Assembly (NCBI RefSeq): GCF_902497555.1
Contig: NZ_CABVGP010000002.1
Location: 3,236,501 to 3,300,500, forward strand
DNA from: Amycolatopsis camponoti
GTDB lineage: Bacteria > Actinomycetota > Actinomycetes > Mycobacteriales > Pseudonocardiaceae
Direction: 5' to 3'
DNA length: 64,000 bases
Shown: one piece after another, positions 39,512 through 49,292 of the stretch
How the letters are laid out: each line of letters begins with the position of its first letter
Position numbering within the stretch: the stretch's first letter is position 1
The notes under the pieces: model-generated
Databases searched by the model: none
Seen by the model: the letters and a program-made list of their open reading frames with translations, nothing else
What the model was told of the DNA's origin: nothing
Program-made: the position numbers and the translations under genes

Positions 39512-40701
39512 AGCGCACGCTGCTGCTCGTCGAGAGCAACACGACCGGCACCGGGCGGCTGTTCGCGCGGCAGGCCCGGGAGCTCGGCTTCGAGCCGGTG
39601 CTGGCCGCGGCCGACCCTTCGCGCTACCCGTACGCGGCCGAGGACGGCGTCCGCGTCGTCGTCTGCGACACGGCGGACGCGTGCGCGGTCCTGGCTTCCG
39701 ACATCGGCGAACCGGCCGGGGTGACGAGCAGCTCGGAGTACTTCATCCCGGTCGCGGCGCGGATCGCGGCGAAGCTGGATCTGCCCGGCCCGGACCCGGA
39801 CGCCGTGACGGAGTGCCGCAACAAGGCCCACCAGCGGGCCGTTCTCGGGGCGCCCTGCACGGTGGCGACCTCGGTGGAGGCGGCCGTCGCGGCGGCGGTG
39901 GAGTTCCCGGTGGTGCTCAAGCCGGCCGAGGGGTCCGGGAGCGTCGGCGTGCTGCGGTGCGAGACGCCGGCGTCGGTGGCCGCGCAGGCCGCGGCGCTGC
40001 TTTCGGTGACGCACAACGAACGCGGGCTGCCGGTGCCGCCGCGGGTACTGGTGGAGCCGTACGCGAACGGGCCGGAGTACTCGGTCGAGCTGTTCGGCGA
40101 CGTCGTGGTGGCGGTGGTGCGCAAGCACCTCGGGCCGTCGCCGTTCTTCGTCGAGGTCGGCCACGACGTCCCGGCTTCGCTGCCTCCCGCGGACGAGACG
40201 GCGTTGATCGACACGGCCCGGGCGGCGGTGACCGCGCTGGGCCTCGGCTTCGGCGCGGCGCACGTCGAGATCCGGCTGACCCCGTCCGGGCCGCGGCTGA
40301 TGGAGGTCAACCCGCGTCCGGCGGGCGGCATGATCCCGGAGCTGGTCCGCGCGGCGACGGGCGTGGACCTCGTCGCGGCGCAGGTGGCGGCGGTGCTGGG
40401 CCTGCCGCCCGACCTGCGGTCCACGCGGCGGGCCTGTGCGTCGCTGCGGTTCCTGACGGCGACGGCGACTTCGGTGCTTTCGGCCGGGGACGCCGTGACG
40501 AAGGCGTCGACGGTACCGGGCGTGGCCGAGGCCCGGCTCTACCGCGCGGACGGCACGGTGGTCCGCTCGGCGCGGGACTACCGGGACCGGGCCGGGCACG
40601 TCCTCGCCGTCGCGGACCGGCCCCGCGGCGCTCGCGCGGCGGCCGTGGCCGGGCTCGACCGGTTGCGCGCCGCCCTCGTCCCGGAAGGAGCGACCCGGTG
40701 A
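39508..40701 (+). CDS. ATP-grasp ligase
   Basis: 397-aa ATP-grasp protein starting at GTG 39508 inside the previous stop (GTGA). The nucleotide-binding VVLKPAEGSGSVGV (K138) and the metal-binding MEVNPRPAGGMIPELV are clear. ATP-grasp ligases form amide or C-N bonds through acyl-phosphates. In this cassette it may join an amino acid to the diaminobutyrate intermediate or a later peptide; a homologue sits in the comparable pacidamycin gene set as I remember it. It could alternatively attach an amino acid to the free N-terminus of the NRPS product. Substrates cannot be read from sequence. Confidence 0.8.
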   Translation: MKRTLLLVESNTTGTGRLFARQARELGFEPVLAAADPSRYPYAAEDGVRVVVCDTADACAVLASDIGEPAGVTSSSEYFIPVAARIAAKLDLPGPDPDAVTECRNKAHQRAVLGAPCTVATSVEAAVAAAVEFPVVLKPAEGSGSVGVLRCETPASVAAQAAALLSVTHNERGLPVPPRVLVEPYANGPEYSVELFGDVVVAVVRKHLGPSPFFVEVGHDVPASLPPADETALIDTARAAVTALGLGFGAAHVEIRLTPSGPRLMEVNPRPAGGMIPELVRAATGVDLVAAQVAAVLGLPPDLRSTRRACASLRFLTATATSVLSAGDAVTKASTVPGVAEARLYRADGTVVRSARDYRDRAGHVLAVADRPRGARAAAVAGLDRLRAALVPEGATR

Positions 40702-40811
40702 CCCTGCGGTTCCTCATCGCCACCGTCGCGCAGACCGATCGCGCGCGCGAAGAACGGGACGAAGAGCGTCCCGAACCCCACCCGGACACCCCGGAAGGAG
40801 CACCTCGATGA
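40698..40811 (+). CDS. Translationally coupled 37-aa microprotein
   Basis: GTG 40698 overlaps the ATP-grasp stop (GTGA) and its TGA overlaps the start of the lyase gene (ATGA). A strong GGAAGGAG site lies 7 bp before the GTG; the same GGAAGGAG recurs before the lyase ATG. The product starts MTLRFLIATVAQTDRAREER and continues as an acidic, Pro-rich tail. No known family. It may be a real small protein, or a short translated linker that carries ribosomes to the lyase gene. Two stop-start overlaps and the ribosome site favour translation; function is unknown. Confidence 0.5.
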   Translation: MTLRFLIATVAQTDRAREERDEERPEPHPDTPEGAPR

Positions 40812-42283
40812 CCATCGCCCCAGGCGGAACCGGACGGCTCACCAGCGCCATCTCCGCCGCGGCCAGGGAGATCCTCTTCGACCGCGACACCGCACCCGCC
40901 CCCGACCCGGTCGCCGCCGAGCTCGGGCTGATCAGCCAGGTCGACCGCGCCCACGTCGTGATGCTCGCCGAACGCGGCATCGTCGACCGGGCCCGCGCCG
41001 CGGACCTGCTCAGCGGCATCGAAAGCCTGCGGAAACAAGGGTTCTCGGCCCTGCACGACGTCCCCGCGCCCCGCGGCCGCTACCTCGCCTACGAGTCCCA
41101 CCTCATCGACACCCTCGGCGCCGAGACCGGCGGGATCCTCCACAGTGGACGCTCGCGCAACGACCTCAACGCCACGGTCGTCCGGCTGCGGTTGCGCGAA
41201 CCGCACGAACGCCTGCTCGCCGAGTCCGACGCCCTCGGCCGCGCCCTGCTCGAGCGGGCCCGGCGCTGGGCCGAGGTCACCATGCCCGCCTACACCCACC
41301 ACCAGCCCGCCGTCCCGATCACCTACGGGCACTACCTCGCCGGCGTCGCGAGCGCGCTCGTCCGGGACGTCGAAAGCCTCTGGCAGGCCGGCGCCGAGAT
41401 CGACCAGAACCCGCTCGGCGCGGGCGCGGTCGGCGGCACGTCGCTGCCGGTCGACCAGCACCGCACCACCGCGCTGCTCGGCTTCGCCACCTCGATCCCG
41501 AACTCGCTGCACGCCGTCGCGTCGCGGGACCTGGTGCTGCGCCAGCTGTCCGCGGCCACCGTCCTCGGTGTCCTGCTCTGCCGCGTCTCCCACGACTTCC
41601 AGGCGTGGACGAGCGCGGAGGCCGGGCTTCTGCGGCTGGCCGACGACGTCGTCGGGTCCAGTTCGATGATGCCGCAGAAGCGCAACCCGTTCCTGCTCGA
41701 ACACGTCCAGGGCCGCGCGCTGGCCCCGCTCGGCGCGTTCACCGCGTCGGCGAGCGCGATGGCGACGGCGCGGTTCACCAACGCCATCGCCGTCGGCACC
41801 GAGGCGGTGGCTCCCGCGTGGTCGGCGCTGGAGGCCGCGACCGACGCCGTCGTGCTGCTGCGGCTCGTCGTCGAGGGCGCCGAGCCGGTGCCGGAGCGGA
41901 TGTACGCCCGCGCCGTCGACGGCCAGACCGCGGCCACCCACCTCGCCGAACGGCTCGTCGACGCCGGGATGCCGTTCCGCCGGGCCCACCACGAAGTCGG
42001 GGCCGTCGCGAAGGAAGCCCTCGACCACGGCCTGCCGCTGCACGAGGTCGCCCGTGTCCGGCTGGCCGGGCAGCCCGCGCACGTCCTCGCCGCGCTCGAC
42101 CCGGCCGAGGTGGCCCAGCACGCGGCCCACGGCGGTGGCCCGGCGCGGGAGTCCGTGCTCGCCGCCGTCACCGAGGCCGAAGCCGCGTTCGCGCGGATCC
42201 GCGCCGCCGCCGAAGAACGCCGCTGGCGCTGGAGCCAGGCCGAAATCGGCCTCGACGACGCCGTCCGAACCCTCATCCGCTGA
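40808..42283 (+). CDS. Argininosuccinate lyase-like enzyme (fumarase/aspartase superfamily)
   Basis: 491 aa, similar in length to argininosuccinate lyase. Signature GSSSMMPQKRNP (283-294) holds the mobile catalytic serine loop; HSGRSRNDL (112-120) and YTHHQPA match the other conserved regions. These lyases eliminate fumarate from N-succinyl compounds. As no argininosuccinate synthase is nearby, the substrate is probably the aspartate adduct of 2,3-diaminobutyrate made by the kinase and the PLP enzyme, giving the free diamino acid plus fumarate. ATG 40808 follows GGAAGGAG. Confidence 0.87.
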   Translation: MTIAPGGTGRLTSAISAAAREILFDRDTAPAPDPVAAELGLISQVDRAHVVMLAERGIVDRARAADLLSGIESLRKQGFSALHDVPAPRGRYLAYESHLIDTLGAETGGILHSGRSRNDLNATVVRLRLREPHERLLAESDALGRALLERARRWAEVTMPAYTHHQPAVPITYGHYLAGVASALVRDVESLWQAGAEIDQNPLGAGAVGGTSLPVDQHRTTALLGFATSIPNSLHAVASRDLVLRQLSAATVLGVLLCRVSHDFQAWTSAEAGLLRLADDVVGSSSMMPQKRNPFLLEHVQGRALAPLGAFTASASAMATARFTNAIAVGTEAVAPAWSALEAATDAVVLLRLVVEGAEPVPERMYARAVDGQTAATHLAERLVDAGMPFRRAHHEVGAVAKEALDHGLPLHEVARVRLAGQPAHVLAALDPAEVAQHAAHGGGPARESVLAAVTEAEAAFARIRAAAEERRWRWSQAEIGLDDAVRTLIR

Positions 42284-42300
42284 CCGCCAAGGAGCCTGTT

Positions 42301-43416
<1,116 letters not shown>

Positions 43417-43423
43417 ACCCGCG

Positions 43424-43450
43424 GGGCCGGGGCGGCCGCCGTCCCGGCCC
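43424..43450 (+). terminator. Hairpin terminator after the NRPS operon
   Basis: GGGCCGGG (43424-43431) pairs with CCCGGCCC (43443-43450); the 11-base loop contains its own GCGGCCGC palindrome. No T-tract follows, as is common in actinomycetes. It starts 8 bp after the threonine aldolase stop and so probably ends the long operon that began at 7.7 kb. Confidence 0.55.
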
Positions 43451-43512
43451 GTAAGGGTTTCCTAATGCCGGATGCGCCGGTTCGCCGGCCGGCCGGGGCT
43501 AGGGTCGCGCGG

Positions 43513-44091
43513 GTGTCCAGATCACTGCGTGGCTTCCTCGTCGCCGTTCCGGGACTGCTGCTGGCCGGGTTCGGCACGGTGCACCCCGCCCAGCTCGACG
43601 CGGCCACCGCGCCCTGGTGGACGACGCTGCACATCATCCTGCTGCCGGTCTTCCCATTGCTGGCCGTGGCGCAGTGGTTCCTGCTGAGGGAGGCACCGCC
43701 GTGGTTGCGGTGGCCGGGCTGGGTGGCGGCGTTCGGGTACGCGGCCTTCTACGGCGGACTCGACGCGGTGGCGGGGATCGCCGGCGGCACGGTGGTCCAC
43801 GCCCAGCACGGCGCCACCCCGGTCGTCGGCGCGGTCTTCACGGCCGGCGACCTGGTCGGCCACATCGGCGCGGCCTGCTTCCTCGTGGCGAGCGCGTTGA
43901 TCGTCGTGGCGGCGACCTTGCGCGCGGGGTGGTGGGCGGTGCCGGGCGGGGTGGTCCTCCTGCCGGCGAGTGTGTCCTTTCTGGACAGTCACATCTTCTG
44001 GCCGCGGGGTGTGCTCACGATGCTCGCCGTCGCGGTCGGGATGTCCTGGCTGTTCTTCGCCGGGGAGCGGAGCGCGGAGCCGCGGGCCTGA
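43513..44091 (+). CDS. Small integral membrane protein of unknown function
   Basis: 192 aa from GTG 43513 (AGGG 8 bp before). Five to six hydrophobic segments are visible: GFLVAVPGLLLAGFG, LHIILLPVFPLLAVAQWFL, WPGWVAAFGYAAFYGG, then AACFLVASALIVVAATL, AVPGGVVLLPAS and GVLTMLAVAVGMSWLFF. Conserved-looking polar residues within the membrane include HPAQ, H in TLHIIL and DSHIFWP. No family recognised. An alternative in-frame ATG at 43465 adds 16 residues and has its own AAGGG site. It lies after the terminator and is probably a separate unit. Confidence 0.65.
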   Translation: MSRSLRGFLVAVPGLLLAGFGTVHPAQLDAATAPWWTTLHIILLPVFPLLAVAQWFLLREAPPWLRWPGWVAAFGYAAFYGGLDAVAGIAGGTVVHAQHGATPVVGAVFTAGDLVGHIGAACFLVASALIVVAATLRAGWWAVPGGVVLLPASVSFLDSHIFWPRGVLTMLAVAVGMSWLFFAGERSAEPRA

Positions 44092-44107
44092 CCGCTGGCC
44101 ACGGGGC

Positions 44108-44149
44108 TTGACACGCCCTCCACCGCAGCTGTACATGTTTGTACATGTT
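44108..44149 (+). promoter_or_regulatory. Promoter with a perfect 10-bp tandem operator repeat
   Basis: TTGACA at 44108-44113 is followed after 18 bp by TACATG (44132-44137) as a possible -10. TGTACATGTT is repeated exactly twice in tandem (44130-44139 and 44140-44149), covering the -10 and the start codon region. One-turn spacing suggests a dimeric repressor binding at the -10. No Shine-Dalgarno sequence precedes ATG 44145, so the transcript may be leaderless or nearly so. Confidence 0.5.
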
Positions 44150-45200
44150 CACCCGACCGGCTCCGATGCGGGAGCGAGCGCTCGGTGCCTTCTACGGGCT
44201 CGCGATCGGCGACGCGCTCGGCATGCCGACGCAGTCGATGTCGCGCGCCGCCATCGAGCGGGCGTACGGGCCGATCCGCGGCTTCGTCGACGCCGTCGCC
44301 GAGCAGCCGATCGCCCCCGGGATGCCGGCCGGGTCGATCACCGACGACACGGAACAGGCCGTGCTCGTGGCCCGGCTCGCCATCCACGGCGGTGGCCGGA
44401 TCGATGCCCACGACTTCGCCGCCGCCCTGCGTGAGTGGGAGGCGGACATGATCCGCCGCGGCTCGCTCGACCTGCTCGGCCCCTCGACCCGGCGCGCCCT
44501 CGACCGGCTCGACGCGGGCGCCGCCGCCGAGGAGGCCGGCCGGGACGGGGCCACCAACGGCGCCGCCATGCGGATCACCCCGGTCGGCATCGCGACGCCG
44601 CTGGGCGAGGGGTTCCTCGACGCCGTCGTCGCGGCGAGCCGCGTCACCCACAACACCGGGCTGGGGATCGCCGCGGCCGCCGCGGTGGCCGCCGCCGTCT
44701 CGTCCGGCGTCGCCGGGGCCGACCTCAAGACCTCCCTCGACGAGGCCGAACAGGCCGCCGCCGAGGGCGCGCTGCGCGGGCACTGGATCGCCGGCGGGGA
44801 CATCGCCGCCCGCATCGCCTGGGCTCGTGGCTGGGTCCGCGGCCTGGGCCGCGCGGGGTTGGCCGACGCGCTCACCGACGTCATCGGGACGTCGGTCGCC
44901 GCGCAGGAATCCGTGGTCGCGGCCTTCGCACTCGCCGAAAACCTCGGTGACGACCCGGCCGCGGCCCTGACCCTCGCCGCCGAGATCGGCGGCGACACCG
45001 ACACCGTGGCGGCCGGGTGCGGAGCGATCCTCGGCGCACACCACGGGATTTCCGGACTGCCCGCCCACCTGGTCGATAAGGTGCGCGCGGTCAACCGGCT
45101 CGACTTGGCCGTCGTCGTGGACGGCCTCCTGCAGGTGCGAGGTAACGATGGTCGAATCAGCTCAGGTCCCCGGCACGAGTGCCGCGGACACGCCGGCTAG
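44145..45200 (+). CDS. ADP-ribosylglycohydrolase family protein
   Basis: 351 aa from ATG 44145 (ATG 44166, just before RALGAFYGLAIGDALG, is possible). Family signatures are the N-terminal GLAIGDALGMPTQ, metal-binding SITDDTEQ, and the C-terminal IGGDTDTVAAGCGAILGAHHG, which supply the acidic ligands of the di-magnesium site. Enzymes of this family cleave N-glycosidic bonds of ADP-ribosylated proteins or related ribosyl compounds. With a nucleobase-type permease and a PfkB kinase downstream, a role in nucleoside or ribosyl-compound uptake and breakdown is more likely than protein de-ADP-ribosylation. Its 3' end overlaps the permease gene by 53 bp. Confidence 0.85.
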   Translation: MFTRPAPMRERALGAFYGLAIGDALGMPTQSMSRAAIERAYGPIRGFVDAVAEQPIAPGMPAGSITDDTEQAVLVARLAIHGGGRIDAHDFAAALREWEADMIRRGSLDLLGPSTRRALDRLDAGAAAEEAGRDGATNGAAMRITPVGIATPLGEGFLDAVVAASRVTHNTGLGIAAAAAVAAAVSSGVAGADLKTSLDEAEQAAAEGALRGHWIAGGDIAARIAWARGWVRGLGRAGLADALTDVIGTSVAAQESVVAAFALAENLGDDPAAALTLAAEIGGDTDTVAAGCGAILGAHHGISGLPAHLVDKVRAVNRLDLAVVVDGLLQVRGNDGRISSGPRHECRGHAG

Positions 45201-46620
45201 CTCCGGGAAAGCGGGAGCGCTGGAGACCCGCGGCATCGAGCCCGTGCCCGCCGGCGAGCGCCACGGGCACCCGATGCAGCTGTTCTGGGTGTGGTTCGCC
45301 GCGAACATCAGCATCCTCGGGCTGCCGCTCGGCGCGACGCTGGTCGCGGTGCAGCACCTGGCGTTCTGGCAGGCGGCCCTCGTCGCGGTGCTCGGCGCCG
45401 CCGGGTCGTTCGCGGTCGTCGGCGTCGTCTCGATCGCCGGCCGCCGCGGCGGCGCGCCCGGGCTCACGTTGTCGCGCGCGGTCTTCGGCGTCCGGGGCAA
45501 CATCGGGCCGACCATCGTGTCGCTGGTGTCCCGGCTCGGCTGGGAGACGGTGAACACGACGACCGCCGCGTTCGCGTTCCTTTCCCTGTGCGCGATCCTG
45601 TTCGGCGCGAACGCGGACGCGAAGGCCTCACCGGTGCTGACGGTCGTGGGCGTGGCGGTGTTCGTCCTGCTGACCGTGACCGTCTCCGGGCTCGGGCACG
45701 CGGTGCTGGTCGCGGTGCAGCGCTGGTCGACGTGGATCTTCGGTGCGCTCAACGTGGTCGTCGCGGTCAGCCTGGTCACGCGGATCCACTGGGGGCAGGT
45801 CTTCGCCGCCTCGCCCGCGCCGGTCGGCGCGATGATCGCCGGCGTCGGCACCATCGCCGCCGGGACCGGGATCGGCTGGGCGAACGCGTCCGCCGACATG
45901 TCGCGCTACCAGTCGCCGTCCGTCCGGGCCGGGTCGCTCGTCGCCTCGGCCGCGGCGGGCGCGGGAATCCCGTTGGTGCTGCTCATCTCGCTGGGCAGCC
46001 TGGTTTCGGCCGACGACCCGTCGCTGGCGTCCGCGGGCGACCCGGTCGCGGCCATCCGCGAGCTGCTGCCCGGCTGGATGGCGGTGCCGTACCTGATCGC
46101 CGCGTTCGGCGGGCTGCTGCTCTCGAACCACCTGTCCGTGTACTCCGCCGGCCTCACCACGCTGACCCTGGGCATCCGGCTCAAGCGGGTGTACGCCGTG
46201 GTCGTCGACATCGTCGTGACGTTCCTCGGCTCGCTGTACTTCATGCTCGTCGCCGACGGCTTCTACGGCCCGTTCATCGCGTTCATCAGCCTGCTGGCGG
46301 TGCCGATCACGGCGTGGGTCGGGGTGTTCGTCGTCGACATGGTGCGCCGGCGCGACTACGACCCGGTGGCCCTGATGGACGTGCACCGCACGAGCGCGTA
46401 CTGGTACCGCGCGGGGTGCGAGCCGCGTGCGCTGCTGTCCTGGGCCGCGGCCATCGTCGCGGGCTACCTGTTCACCACGGCCGGCACCGGCGACGACGCG
46501 TGGTTCACCGGGCCCCTGGCCGGCACGTGGCTCGGCGCCAACGGACTGGGCTGGGTCGTCACGTTCGCCGTGGGTGCCGGGTTGTACGCCGCGCTCGGCG
46601 GTGCGAGGATCCGCCGATGA
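45148..46620 (+). CDS. NCS1-family cytosine/purine (nucleobase) permease
   Basis: 490-aa, about 12-helix membrane transporter of the NCS1 group. The first helix region reads MQLFWVWFAANISILGLPLGA and is followed by TLSRAVFGVRGN, both typical of CodB-like permeases; hydrophobic segments continue to the C-terminus. It would import a nucleobase, nucleoside or related heterocycle with protons or sodium. ATG 45148 follows GAGG. Middle gene of the three-gene salvage operon; its stop overlaps the kinase start (ATGA). Confidence 0.88.
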   Translation: MVESAQVPGTSAADTPASSGKAGALETRGIEPVPAGERHGHPMQLFWVWFAANISILGLPLGATLVAVQHLAFWQAALVAVLGAAGSFAVVGVVSIAGRRGGAPGLTLSRAVFGVRGNIGPTIVSLVSRLGWETVNTTTAAFAFLSLCAILFGANADAKASPVLTVVGVAVFVLLTVTVSGLGHAVLVAVQRWSTWIFGALNVVVAVSLVTRIHWGQVFAASPAPVGAMIAGVGTIAAGTGIGWANASADMSRYQSPSVRAGSLVASAAAGAGIPLVLLISLGSLVSADDPSLASAGDPVAAIRELLPGWMAVPYLIAAFGGLLLSNHLSVYSAGLTTLTLGIRLKRVYAVVVDIVVTFLGSLYFMLVADGFYGPFIAFISLLAVPITAWVGVFVVDMVRRRDYDPVALMDVHRTSAYWYRAGCEPRALLSWAAAIVAGYLFTTAGTGDDAWFTGPLAGTWLGANGLGWVVTFAVGAGLYAALGGARIRR

Positions 46621-47522
46621 CCGGCCGCCTCGTCCACACCGGACAGGCCATCGTCGACCTCGTGATGCGGGTCGAGGCGCTGCCTCCGCCGGGTGGCGAC
46701 GTGCTCGCCTCCGACGTCCGCTTCACCGCGGGCGGCGGGTTCAACGTGATGGCCGCGGCGGCCCGTGCCGGCGCGGCGGTCGTCTACGCGGGGGAGCACG
46801 GCACCGGACGCTTCGGCGACCTGGTCCGGGAGGCCCTGACGGCCGAGGGGGTCGAGCTGGTCCAGCTCCCGGCCGCGCCGGACACCGGGGTGTGCGTCGT
46901 CCTGGTCGACGCGGCGGGGGAGCGGACGTTCATCACCGAGACCGGCGCCGAGGGCACCGTCACGGCCGAGCACCTGCGCCGCGTGCGGCCGCGGGCCGGA
47001 GACCTGGTGTACGTCACCGGGTACAGCCTCTTGCGCGAGTCCAACCGCGACGCGCTGCTGGAGTGGCTGCCCTCGGTGGGGGACCACCGGGTGCTGCTGG
47101 ACCCCGGGCCCCTCGCCGCCGACGTGGCCCCGGACGTCTGGCGGGCGGTGCTGCCGCGCGTGGACATCCTCTCGTGCAATGCCGCCGAAGCCGCGATGAT
47201 GTCCACTGTGGACGGAGTGGGAGACGTGCCGGTGCGGGTCACGCGCGTCGGCGCCGAGGGGTGCGACGTCGTCGAGAACGGGGTGACCGTGCGCGTCCCC
47301 GGGTTCCCGGTCGACCCGGTGGACACCAACGGTGCCGGGGACGCCCATGCCGGCGTGCTGGCGGCGGAGCTGCTGCGCGGGGAGCCACTCCTCGTCGCGG
47401 CCGAACGCGCGAACGCCGCTGCCGCGATCGCGGTCCGGCGGTATGGCCCGGCTACGAGCCCCTCCCGTGCGGAGGTCGATGAGCTACTGGTTCGCCAGCA
47501 GGAACTCGGTCACCGCGGGTAG
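46617..47522 (+). CDS. PfkB-family carbohydrate/nucleoside kinase
   Basis: 301-aa ribokinase-like kinase. The N-terminal GGGFNVMAAAARAGA and the C-terminal signature DTNGAGDAHAG (236-246, catalytic base D242) are clear. PfkB kinases phosphorylate ribose, nucleosides or other sugars. In this operon the kinase probably traps the sugar or nucleoside freed by the glycohydrolase after uptake. ATG 46617 overlaps the permease stop. The 3' end overlaps the convergent hydrolase gene by 39 bp. Confidence 0.87.
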   Translation: MTGRLVHTGQAIVDLVMRVEALPPPGGDVLASDVRFTAGGGFNVMAAAARAGAAVVYAGEHGTGRFGDLVREALTAEGVELVQLPAAPDTGVCVVLVDAAGERTFITETGAEGTVTAEHLRRVRPRAGDLVYVTGYSLLRESNRDALLEWLPSVGDHRVLLDPGPLAADVAPDVWRAVLPRVDILSCNAAEAAMMSTVDGVGDVPVRVTRVGAEGCDVVENGVTVRVPGFPVDPVDTNGAGDAHAGVLAAELLRGEPLLVAAERANAAAAIAVRRYGPATSPSRAEVDELLVRQQELGHRG

Positions 47523-48239
47523 GACCGCCTCACCGACGTGCCCCACCCCCTCGACGACGTCGAAGCGCACGGCCGACCCGTAGTCCCTGAGCGCCGCGGC
47601 CAACGTCCGGGCCCGCGACAGCCGATCGGCTCCCCCTTCGCTCGCCATCCACGCGATCGCCGCGGGGTCCGCGTCGAGTGAGCCGATCACGATCTGGACC
47701 GGGACCCGCGTGAACGACGCTTCGCCGCCGGGCAGGGCGACCCGGCCCGGCGCGCCGATCGACACCGCCGACAGGCGCTCGGGGTGGCGGTACAGGAACC
47801 GGTGGGCGAACTGCCCACCGCCGGAGAAGCCGTGCAGGAAGAACGCCGACGCGGCCGCGTTCCAGCGGTGCGCGACCTCGTCGACCATGTCCAGCAGCAC
47901 CTGGTCGAAGCGGATCCCCGCGTGCTCGAGGACCTTGTAGCCGTCGATGTCGTCGGGTGCGCTGATGCCCGCCGGGAACAGCGGCGTCATGACCACCGCG
48001 CGCTCGGCCCGGGCGAGCGCGGCCAGCCCGTCGAGGTAGAACCTCGTGCGCCGGCGCGTGCCGTGGACGAACACCCACAGCTTCGGCCGCTCGTCGTCGC
48101 GGATGTCCTCCGGGACGAACAGTGTGTAGGAGAACCGCGGGTCGGCCTGCGCGGCGAAGGCCGGCGTGTACCCGGTCAGGAGCCGGCGGCCGGCGTGGTC
48201 CGGGGGCAGCTCGGCGAGCCGGACAGCGGGAGGCGTCAC
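47484..48239 (-). CDS. Alpha/beta hydrolase
   Basis: 251-aa cytoplasmic protein with the nucleophile elbow HGFSGGGQ (GxSxG type), a probable acid in SLDAD and a catalytic His in VEGVGHVGE. The oxyanion region is FVHGTRRR. The pattern suits an esterase or peptidase of the alpha/beta fold; substrate unknown. GTG 48239 has only a weak ribosome site. Convergent with the PfkB gene and 59 bp downstream of the LysR regulator gene, so the two minus-strand genes could be one unit. Confidence 0.8.
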   Translation of the reverse strand: MTPPAVRLAELPPDHAGRRLLTGYTPAFAAQADPRFSYTLFVPEDIRDDERPKLWVFVHGTRRRTRFYLDGLAALARAERAVVMTPLFPAGISAPDDIDGYKVLEHAGIRFDQVLLDMVDEVAHRWNAAASAFFLHGFSGGGQFAHRFLYRHPERLSAVSIGAPGRVALPGGEASFTRVPVQIVIGSLDADPAAIAWMASEGGADRLSRARTLAAALRDYGSAVRFDVVEGVGHVGEAVLPAVTEFLLANQ

Positions 48240-48298
48240 GCTCGCAACCTAAGAGCGGCTCGGCACCCGGGCAACGCCACCGGCGGAAAGGCAGCCTT

Positions 48299-49204
48299 TC
48301 ACGCCGGGAAAGCCAGCCGCTCCGGCAGGCGGGCGGCCAGGTGACCGATCAGGTCGCTCGTGCGCCGCGGCACGTGGACGTCGTCGGCCAGCAGGGCGTA
48401 GATGTCGGCGGGCGGCGTCGGCACGCCGGGCAGCACCCGCACCAGCGCGCCGCTGTCCAGGTGGGACCGGACCTGCCACTCCGAGCGCATGACGATCCCG
48501 CGGCCCCGCAGCGCCCAGTCCGTCACGATGTCGCCGTCGTTGCTCGACAGGCTGCCGCGCACCCGCACCTGACGCGGCTGGGCGGCGCCGCCGAAGCGCC
48601 ACACCGCGAAGTCGCCCTCGTTCTCGCGCAGCACGATGCAGTCGTGGGCGGCCAGGTCCTCGATCCGCTCGGGGACGCCGCGGCGGTCCAGGTAGGACGG
48701 TGCCGCGCACGGCACTCGGCGGTTGCGGGCCAGCCGGCGCATCCGCAGCGTGGAGTCCGGTGGCGCGCCGACGTGCACGGCCAGGTCGAACTCGCGCCGG
48801 TGCGGCCGCAGGGGCAGCGCCGAGGTGTGGAGCCGGATCCGCACGCGGGGGTGCAGCGCGGTGAACTCGCCGATGAGCGGCGCGACGTGCGTGCGGCCGA
48901 GTCCGAGGGTCGCCTGGACGACGATCGAGCCCCGCAGGTCGCCGGCGGGGTGGCTGACCAGGTCGTCGAGCTCGCGCACCTGGTCGAGGATCGCCTCGAC
49001 GCGCGAGGCGTACAGCTGCCCCTCGGAGGTCAGCGTGAGCCGGCGCGCGCCGCGGTGCACGAGCCGCACGTCGAGCCGGCGTTCCAGCGCTTTCAGGCGT
49101 TTGCTCACCACCGGCAGCGACACGTCCAGCTCGCGCGCGGCGGCCGTGAGCGTCTCGCTGACGGCGACCACGTGGAAGAAGCCGAGGTCGTCGAGTCTTT
49201 CCAT
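48299..49204 (-). CDS. LysR-family transcriptional regulator
   Basis: 301 aa from ATG 49204. Winged helix at the N-terminus (FFHVVAVSETLTAAARELDVSLPVVSKRLKALERRL), then a periplasmic-binding-type effector domain (GRTHVAPLIGEFTALHPRVRIRL and following). It is divergent from the tartrate-dehydrogenase-like gene with 88 bp between them, the usual arrangement for a LysR regulator and its target, so it probably senses a hydroxyacid and controls that operon. No clear Shine-Dalgarno sequence. Confidence 0.9.
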   Translation of the reverse strand: MERLDDLGFFHVVAVSETLTAAARELDVSLPVVSKRLKALERRLDVRLVHRGARRLTLTSEGQLYASRVEAILDQVRELDDLVSHPAGDLRGSIVVQATLGLGRTHVAPLIGEFTALHPRVRIRLHTSALPLRPHRREFDLAVHVGAPPDSTLRMRRLARNRRVPCAAPSYLDRRGVPERIEDLAAHDCIVLRENEGDFAVWRFGGAAQPRQVRVRGSLSSNDGDIVTDWALRGRGIVMRSEWQVRSHLDSGALVRVLPGVPTPPADIYALLADDVHVPRRTSDLIGHLAARLPERLAFPA

Positions 49205-49292
49205 GGAGGAAAGGATAGGTTGCCGCCGGCGTTCTTGCCGGGGCGCCGCGCGGCCGCCCACAGTGGAGGGACCCCACGGCGAGGAGCGTCTT

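Noticed and set aside
48286..48300. GAAAGGC/GCCTTTC inverted repeat as a terminator
   Set aside because: The loop would be one base, which cannot form a stable hairpin, and it overlaps the LysR stop codon.
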